Shown: positions 56,568-64,000 of the stretch, one piece after another | Numbering within the stretch: position 1 is the stretch's first letter | Layout of the letters: every line of letters begins with the position of its first letter | Assembly (NCBI GenBank): GCA_037893225.1 | Contig: JAZGUH010000197.1 | Location: forward strand, 62,001 to 126,000 | From: Hippasteria phrygiana | Taxonomy: Eukaryota > Echinodermata > Asteroidea > Valvatida > Goniasteridae | Reading direction: 5' to 3' | Length of the DNA: 64,000 bases | Notes under the pieces: model-generated | What the model was told of the DNA's origin: nothing | The model's input: only the letters and a program-made list of their open reading frames with translations | Databases searched by the model: none | Program-made: the position numbers and the translations under genes

Positions 56568-59278
56568 CTTTTTCAGACTTTTGCCCATAGCGTTTGTACA
56601 CGATTTCTTTCTACCAGGGACTTTGGCTACTTTTATGCAGCCGATTGCCTTTAAACTTAACAGACACTTAGACCAACTACTCAGGATGCATGCCGAACTT
56701 TTACGTCATGATGACGTCATCACGTGATTTTTTATGAATTTTTGAATTTTGAAAATCGTAACATTCATTAAATTATATCTAGCGAACAAAACAAGATATT
56801 TTCAAAATTCTTTTTCTTATAACTTTGGTATGTCTCAAAGATATGCCCTAAATTGCGAAAATTGTGTGACGTCATGATGACGTCATCAAAAATATGTTTT
56901 TTTTTTAACGCATGTAAGGGTCAATCTGATTACAAAAATGTATACATTGTATTTTTCTGTACCCAATTCCAAAATTTCATGATCGTGGCTCACTCAAGTA
57001 AGAAATGACAGCCATTTCAAAATTTAGACCAAATTCAATATAACACAAAGGAATTCTGGGACGGGCTGATAACCATGGCTATTATGAGCTTGCTGTTTAT
57101 AAAAGGGGTTGATTTCTAGTCTTTTTTCAAGTCGCTGAATTTTTGAAGTATTAAAATCGTAACATTCTTTTCAATATATCTAGCGAACAAAACAAGATAT
57201 TTTCAAAATTATTTTTGTTACAGCTTTGGTATGTCTCAAAGATATGCCCTAAATGGCGAAAATTGTGTGACGTCATGATGACGTCATCAACAATATTTTT
57301 TTTTTTAAACGCATGTAAGGGTCAATCTGATTACAAAAATGTATACATTGAATTTTCCTGTACCTAATTCCAAAATTTCGTGATCGTGGCTCACTCAAGT
57401 AAGAAATAGGAGCCATTTCAAAATTTAGACCAAATTCAATATAACACAAAGGAATTCTGGGAAGGGCTGATAACCATGGCTTAAATGTGCATGCTGTTTA
57501 TAAAAAGGGTTGATTTGTAGTCTTTTTTCAAGTCGCTGAATTCTTGAAGTTTTATAATCGTAACATTCTTTTCACTATATCTAGCGAACAAAACAAGATA
57601 TTTTCAAAATTCTTTTTGTTATAGCTTTGGTATGTCTCAAAGATATGCCCTAAAAAGCGAAAATTGTGTGACGTCATGATGACGTCATAAAAAAATTCTT
57701 TTTTCAAGTCGATAGAATATTGCCCATAGCATTTGTAAATGTTTACTTTCTTACCGGCCACATTGGCTACTTTTAAACTTGGCAGACACTTACCCCAACT
57801 GCTCACAATGTGTGCCGAACTTTTACGTCCTGATGACGTCATCACATGTCACGTGACGTCATCTTAAAGGGGCATTTTTCGAAGCCATATATCTACAAAA
57901 GTACAAGTCCGATTCAGTTGGAACGTAAGGTATGCCACCTGGTGTTATAGATGAAAATTGACATGACGTTATGATCAAGTCATAACATGTCACGTGGTGT
58001 CATCTTAAAGGGGCACTCGCTAGATTATTGCCTATAGCATTTGTACACGTTTTCTTTCTTACCGGCACTTTGGGTACTTTTAAACTTGGCAGACACTTAG
58101 ACTAACTGCTCACAATGTGTGCCGAACTTTTACCTCTTGATGACGTCATGACATGCCACGTGACGTCATCTTAAAGGGGCAGTTTTTGAAGCCATATATC
58201 TACAAAAGTACAAATTCGATTAAGTTGAAAAGTAATATCTAGGTAGCCCAGTAGGTTTATAGCTGAAAATTGACATGACATTATCATAATTGATGTCATC
58301 ACATGTCACGTGACGTCATCTTAAAGGGGCAGTTTTTGAAGCCATATGTCTACAAAAGCACAAGTCCGATTAAGTTCAAAAGTAATATCTAGGTAGCCCA
58401 CTAGGTTTATAGATAACAATTGAATTGACGTTATGATGACGTCATCACATGTCACGTGACGTCATCTTAAAGGGGCAGTTTTTGAAGCCATATATAAACA
58501 AAATTACAAGTTCGATTAAGTTGAAAAGTAATATCTAGGTAGCCCAGTAGGTTTATAGCTGAAAATTGACATGACATTATCATGATGTCATCACATGTCA
58601 CGTGACGTCATCTTAAAGGGGCAGTTTTTGAAGCCATATCTACAAAAGTACAAGCTCGATTAAGTTGAAATGTAATATCTAAGTAGGCCAGCAGGTTTAT
58701 AGATGAAATTTGACATGACGTTATGATGACTTCATCACATGTCACCTGACGTCATCTTAAAGGGGCAGTTTTTGAAGCCACATATAAACAAAAGTACAAG
58801 TTCGATTAAGTTGAAATGTAATATCCAGGCAGATCTGCAGGTTCATAGATGAAAATTGACATGACATTATGATGACTTCATCACATGTCACGTGACGTCA
58901 TCTTAAAGGGGCAGTTTTTGAAGCCATCTATCTACAAAAGTACAAGTTCGATTAAGTTGAAACGTGGTATCTAACATGAATTTTAAACAATTTTTGATAA
59001 TTCTTGTAATATATTTTTAGGTCATACACACTTAAATATAAATGTGAAAAATGTGTGACGTCTGATGACGTAATCATGGTCATCAACTCCTTGTATGCTC
59101 ACATTTCCAAAACGATTATGAATAAGCCTACGTGATTGCATGACCTGTCGTAGACGACCATGAATGTAAAACGAGATTTTTTGATCCACCATTGAAATCT
59201 CAAAAATTAAGAATCAAACTACCAAAAAACCCCCAAACGAAACAGCCCTGTGTTTGTCCACAAACACCAAAGCTCTAG
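56478..59278 (+). mobile_element. Rolling-circle-like unit 6
   Basis: One 5' hairpin at 56480 with the GGAA/TTCC stem variant, directly after TT. Resembles unit 1 through to the same spacer CAAAGCT before CTAG (59275-59278), but differs in hairpin number and has one more B subrepeat. Confidence 0.75.
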
Positions 59279-61819
59279 TTTTTTGTTTTTGTTTTTTGTT
59301 TTTTTTTCTTTTTCAGACTTTTTGCCCATAGACTTTGTACACGTTTTCGTTCTGCCAGGCACTTTGGCTACTTTTATGCAGCCGATTGCCTTTAAACTTA
59401 ACAGACACTTAGACCAACTGCTCAGGATGCATGCCGATCTTTTACGTCATGGTGACGTCATCACGTGATTTTTTATGAATTTTTGAATTTTGAAAATCGT
59501 AACATTCATTAAATTATATCTAGCGAACAAAACAAGATATTTTAAAAATTCTTTTTCTTATAGCTTTGGTATGTCTCAAAGATATGCCTTAAAAAGCGAA
59601 AATTGTGTGACGTCATGATGACGTCATCAAAAATGCTTTTTTTTTTTAACGCATGTAAGGGTCAATCTGATTACAAAAATGTATATATTGAATTTTGCTG
59701 TACCCAATTCCAAAATTTCATGATCGTGGCTCACTCAAGTAAGAAATAACAGCCATTTCAAAATTTAGACCAAATTCAATATAACACAAAGGAATTCTGG
59801 GACGGAATGATAACCATGGCTATTATGAGCTTGCTGTTTATAAAAGGGGTTGATTTCTAGTCTTTTTTCAAGTCGCTGAATTTTTGAAGTATTAAAATCG
59901 TAACATTCTTTTCAATATATCTAGCGAACAAAACAAGATATTTTCAAAATTCTTTTTGTTATAGCTTTGGTATGTCTCAAAGATATGCCCTAAAAGGCGA
60001 AAATTGTGTGACGTCATGATGACGTCATCAAAAATATGTGTTTTTTTTAACGCATGTAAGGGTCAATCCGATTACAAAAATGTATACATTGTATTTTTCT
60101 GTACCCAATTCCAAAATTTCATGATCGTGGCTCACTCAAGTAAGAAATGGCAGCCATTTCAAAATTTAGACCAAATTCAATATAACACAAAGGAATTCTG
60201 GGACGGGCTGATAACCATGGCTATTATGAGCTTGCTGTTTATAAAAGGGGTTGATTTCTAGTCTTTTTTCAAGTCGCTGAATTTTTGAAGTATTAAAATC
60301 GTAACATTCTTTTCAATATATCTAGCGAACAAAACAAGATATTTTCAAAATTATTTTTGTTATAGCTTTGGTATGTTTCAAAGATATGCCCTAAAAGGCG
60401 AAAATTGTGTGACGTCATGATGACGTCATAAAAAAATTCTTTTTTCAAGTCGATAGAATATTGCCCATAGCATTTGTAAACGTTTACTTTCTTACCGGCC
60501 ACATTGGCTACTTTTAAACTTGGCAGACACTTACCCCAACTGCTCACAATGTGTGCCGAACCTTTACGTCATGATGACGTCATCACATGTCACGTGACGT
60601 CATCTTAAAGGGGCATTTTTCGAAGCCATATATCTACAAAAGTACAAGTCCGATTAAGTTGGAACGTAATATCTAGGTATGCCACCGGGTGTTATAGATG
60701 AACATTGACATGACGTTATGATCAAGTCATAACATGTCACGTGGTGTCATCTTAAAGGGGCACTCGCTAGATTATTGCCCTTAGCATTTGTAAACGTTTT
60801 CTTTCTTACTGGCCACTTTGGCTACTTTTAAACTTGGCAGACACTTACCCCAACTGCTCACAACGTGTGGCGAACTTTTACGTCATGATGATGTCATCAC
60901 ATGTCACGTGACGCCATCTTAAAGGGGCATTTTTTCGAAGCCATATATCTACAAAAGTACAAGTCCGATTAAGTTGAAACGTAATATCTAGGTATGCCAC
61001 CGGGTGTTATAGATGGAAATTGACATGACGTTATGATGACGTCATCACATGTTACGTGACGTCATCTTAAAGGGGCAGTTTTTGAAGCCATATATATTAA
61101 GAAGTACATGTCCGATTAAGTTGAAAAGTAATATCTAGGTAGCCCAATAGGTTTATAGATCAAAATTGACATGACATTATTATGATGTCATCACATGTCA
61201 CATGACGTCATCTTAAAGGTGCAGTTTTTGAAGCCATATATAAACAAAAGTACAAGTCCGATTAAGTTCAAAAGTAATATCTAGGTAGCCCAGTAGGTAT
61301 TTTAAATAACAAAATTATTGATGTCATGATTACGTCATCACTCGTTTCGTGTCATTATCTTAAAGGGGCATTTTTCTCAAAGCCATATATCTTCAAAAGT
61401 ACAGGTCCGATTTATTTGAAATGTAATATATAGTCGGGTAGGCAAGCAGGTTTATAGATGAAAATTGACGTGACGTTATGATGACGTCATCACATGTCAC
61501 GTCACGTTATCTTAAAGGGGCAGTTTTTAAAGCCATACATTGTATATCTACAAAAGTACAAGTTCGATTATTTTAAATGTAATATCTAGGTAGGTCAGCA
61601 AGTTTACAGATGAAAATGTACATTACGTTATGATGACGTCATCACAAGTGACTATTACAAACAACTTTAATTATTTTCAAAGTCTAACAAAGAAAACTGG
61701 CAGCAGCGCGATTGTTTGACAAACTTAAATTATTGTATTCTCATTTCACATCCAAAAAATAAAAAAACAAAAACGAAACAGCCCTGTGTTTGTCCACAAA
61801 CACCTCCCATTGGCTCTAG
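59279..61819 (+). mobile_element. Rolling-circle-like unit 7
   Basis: Same length (2541 bp) and almost the same sequence as unit 5, offset 5342 bp. A visible difference is GACGGAATGATAACC (59803 region) for GACGGGCTGATAACC. Spacer CTCCCATTGGCT; CTAG at 61816-61819. Confidence 0.75.
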
Positions 61820-61866
61820 TTGGCTGTTTCGGAAGTTTTCCGAAACAGCCCTTGTTTTCGTTAAGA

Positions 61867-61897
<31 letters not shown>

Positions 61898-62023
61898 GGC
61901 TGTTTCGAAAGTTTTTCGAAACAGCCCTTGTTTTCGTTAAGATTTTTTTTGTTTTCTTTTTTTTTTTTTTTGGCTGTTTCGAAAGTTTTTCGAAACAGCC
62001 CTTGTTTTCGTTAAGATTTTTTT

Positions 62024-62054
<31 letters not shown>

Positions 62055-64000
62055 TTCTTTTTCAGACTTTTTGCCCATAGACTTTGTACACGTTTTCGTT
62101 CTGCCAGGCACTTTGGCTACTTTTATGCAGCCGATTGCCTTTAAACTTAACAGACACTTAGACCAACTACTCAGGATGCATGCCGAACTTTTACGTCATG
62201 ATGACGTCATCACGTGATTTTTTATGAATTTTTGAATTTTGAAAATCGTAACATTCATTAAATTATATCTAGCGAACAAAACAAGATATTTTCAAAATTC
62301 TTTTTCTTATAGCTTTGGTATGTCTCAAAGATATGCCCTAAATTGCGAAAATTGTGTGACGTCATGATGACGTCATCAAAAATGTGTTTTTTTGTTAACG
62401 CATGTAAGGGTCAATCCGATTACAAAAATGTATATATTGAATTTTCCTGTACCCAATTCCAAAATTTCATGATCGTGGCTCACTCAAGTAAGAAATGACA
62501 GCCATTTCAAAATTTAGACCAAATTCAATATAACACAAAGGAATTCTGGGACGGGCTGATAACCATGGCTATTATGAGCTTGCTGTTTATAAAAGGGGTT
62601 GATTTCTAGTCTTTTTTCAAGTCGCTGAATTTTTGAAGTTTTAAAATCGTAACATTCTTTTCAATATATCTAGCGAACAAAACAAGATATTTTCAAAATT
62701 ATTTTTGTTACAGCTTTGGTATGTCTCAAAGATATGCCCTAAATGGCGAAAATTGTGTGACGTCATGATGACGTCATCAACAATATTTTTTTTTTTAAAC
62801 GCATGTAAGGGTCAATCTGATTACAAAAATGTATACATTGAATTTTCCTGTACCTAATTCCAAAATTTCGTGATCGTGGCTCACTCAAGTAAGAAATAGG
62901 AGCCATTTCAAAATTTAGACCAAATTCAATATAACACAAAGGAATTCTGGGAAGGGCTGATAACCATGGCTTAAATGTGCATGCTGTTTATAAAAAGGGT
63001 TGATTTGTAGTCTTTTTTCAAGTCGCTGAATTCTTGAAGTTTTATAATCGTAACATTCTCTTCACTATATCTAGCGAACAAAACAAGATATTTTCAAAAT
63101 TCTTTTTGTTATAGCTTTGGTATGTCTCAAAGATATGCCCTAAAAAGCGAAAATTGTGTGACGTCATGATGACGTCATAAAAAAAATCTTTTTTCAAGTC
63201 GATAGAATATTGCCCATAGCATTTGTAAACGTTTACTTTCTTACCGGCCACATTGGCTACTTTTAAACTTGGCAGACACTTACCCCAACTGCTCACAATG
63301 TGTGCCGAACCTTTACGTCATGATGACGTCATCACATGTCACGTGACGTCATCTTAAAGGGGCATTTTTCGAAGCCATATATTTACAAAAGTACAAGACC
63401 GATTAAGTTGGAACGTAATATCTAGGTATGCCACCGGGTGTTATAGATGAACATTGACATGACGTTATGATCAAGTCATAACATGTCACGTGGTGTCATC
63501 TTAAAGGGGCACTCGCTAGATTATTGCCTATAGCATTTGTAAACGTTTTCTTTCTTACCGGCCAGTTTGGCTACTTTTAAACTTGGCAGACACTTACCCC
63601 AACTGCTCACAATGTGTGCCGAACTTTTACGTCATGATGACGTCATCACATGTCACGTGACGTCATCTGAAAGGGGCATTTTTCGAAGCCATATTTTTAC
63701 CGAAGTAGAAGTCAGATTAAGTTGAAAAGTAATATCTAGGTAGCCCAGTAGATTATCTTAAACAATTTTGTGTCAGGAATGCTTGTAGGCCGGCATGTGT
63801 TATATATGAAAATTGATGCGACGTTATGGTGACGTCATCATATGATTTTATAGTAATTTTTTTACTTTTAAATCTTTAAGCTATAAGGCCTATCTCATCA
63901 ACTGAACATGCTAATTTCGAAATTCTTATTGTAATTCTTTTTGAAATAGGTTTTTTAGGTAAACAAGTTTTACGTTCTGTGATTTGGGAGGATTTAACAT
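61820..64000 (+). mobile_element. Rolling-circle-like unit 8, cut by window end
   Basis: Three tandem 5' hairpins at 61822, 61898 and 61972 separated by T tracts, then A and B subrepeats. From about 63770 it turns into the 3' part seen in unit 3 (GTGACGTCATCATATGATTT). The 3' terminus is outside the window. Confidence 0.72.

Noticed and set aside
43514..62217. Open frames of Lys-only or Phe-only character and the repeated 84-105 codon frames (for example 44766-45059, 54951-55205) in the array
   Set aside because: They come from poly-T tracts and from the repeat unit itself. They recur with every repeat copy, have no domain, and are not linked to start or splice signals.
43465..64000. CRISPR-like reading of the satellite (repeats with variable parts)
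   Set aside because: Repeats are 146-400 bp and kilobase units in a eukaryote; there are no short direct repeats with unique spacers and no cas genes.
43465..64000. Rep-helicase coding sequence expected for an autonomous rolling-circle element
   Set aside because: I looked for long frames in all units and found none; the units are non-autonomous if the assignment holds.

Overview
The window is eukaryotic: genes are split into exons with canonical GT/AG borders, the DNA is AT-rich and crowded with small DNA transposons, SINEs and satellite DNA, and there are no bacterial-style operons. The one clear gene is an inter-alpha-trypsin inhibitor heavy chain (ITIH) homologue. Together with tRNA-derived SINEs, many short inverted-repeat elements and the frequent word TAGGCCTA, this suggests a marine deuterostome invertebrate, most likely an echinoderm. 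That placement is inference.

Region 1 (1-16 kb, + strand) holds the 3' two thirds of the ITIH-like gene. I place ten exons at 462-583, 2470-2618, 5254-5670, 8083-8244, 10314-10518, 11562-11633, 13130-13243, 14661-14849, 15266-15442 and 15619-15845. All nine junctions keep the reading frame, giving 610 residues to the stop. They cover the second half of the von Willebrand A domain, the conserved alpha-helical region, a Gly-rich linker, an intact DPHF heavy-chain maturation site and the C-terminal ITI_HC domain. The introns are filled with inverted-repeat elements, SINEs and simple repeats.

Region 2 (16-43 kb) is mostly transposon debris. It has hAT-type elements with 8-bp target duplications, one inserted in a SINE whose empty-site paralogue is also in the window. 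It also has a modular element with two exchangeable palindromic cores, four copies of a TA-flanked family ending GGTTTTCCCGGC, a Tc1 transposase relic, a LINE 3' end and a frameshifted first exon of a Crypton-derived (DUF3504/KIAA1958-like) gene. A start exon encoding a signal peptide (21835-21892) and a possible phase-compatible second exon (36656-36740) may belong to one secreted-protein gene.

Region 3 (43.46 kb to the end) is a single tandem array of eight 2.1-2.9 kb units. Each unit ends with a CGAAACAGCC repeat, a GTGTTTGT/ACAAACAC hairpin and CTAG. Several begin with the inverse word GGCTGTTTCG inside a 13-bp hairpin, followed by a long T tract. This layout (asymmetric inverted repeats, 3' hairpin, insertion in T runs, internal tandem repeats) fits non-autonomous rolling-circle transposons of the Helentron/Helitron2 type. 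The array carries roughly a hundred TGACGTCA (CRE) palindromes plus many CACGTG cores. It encodes no recognisable protein and is the most unusual feature here.
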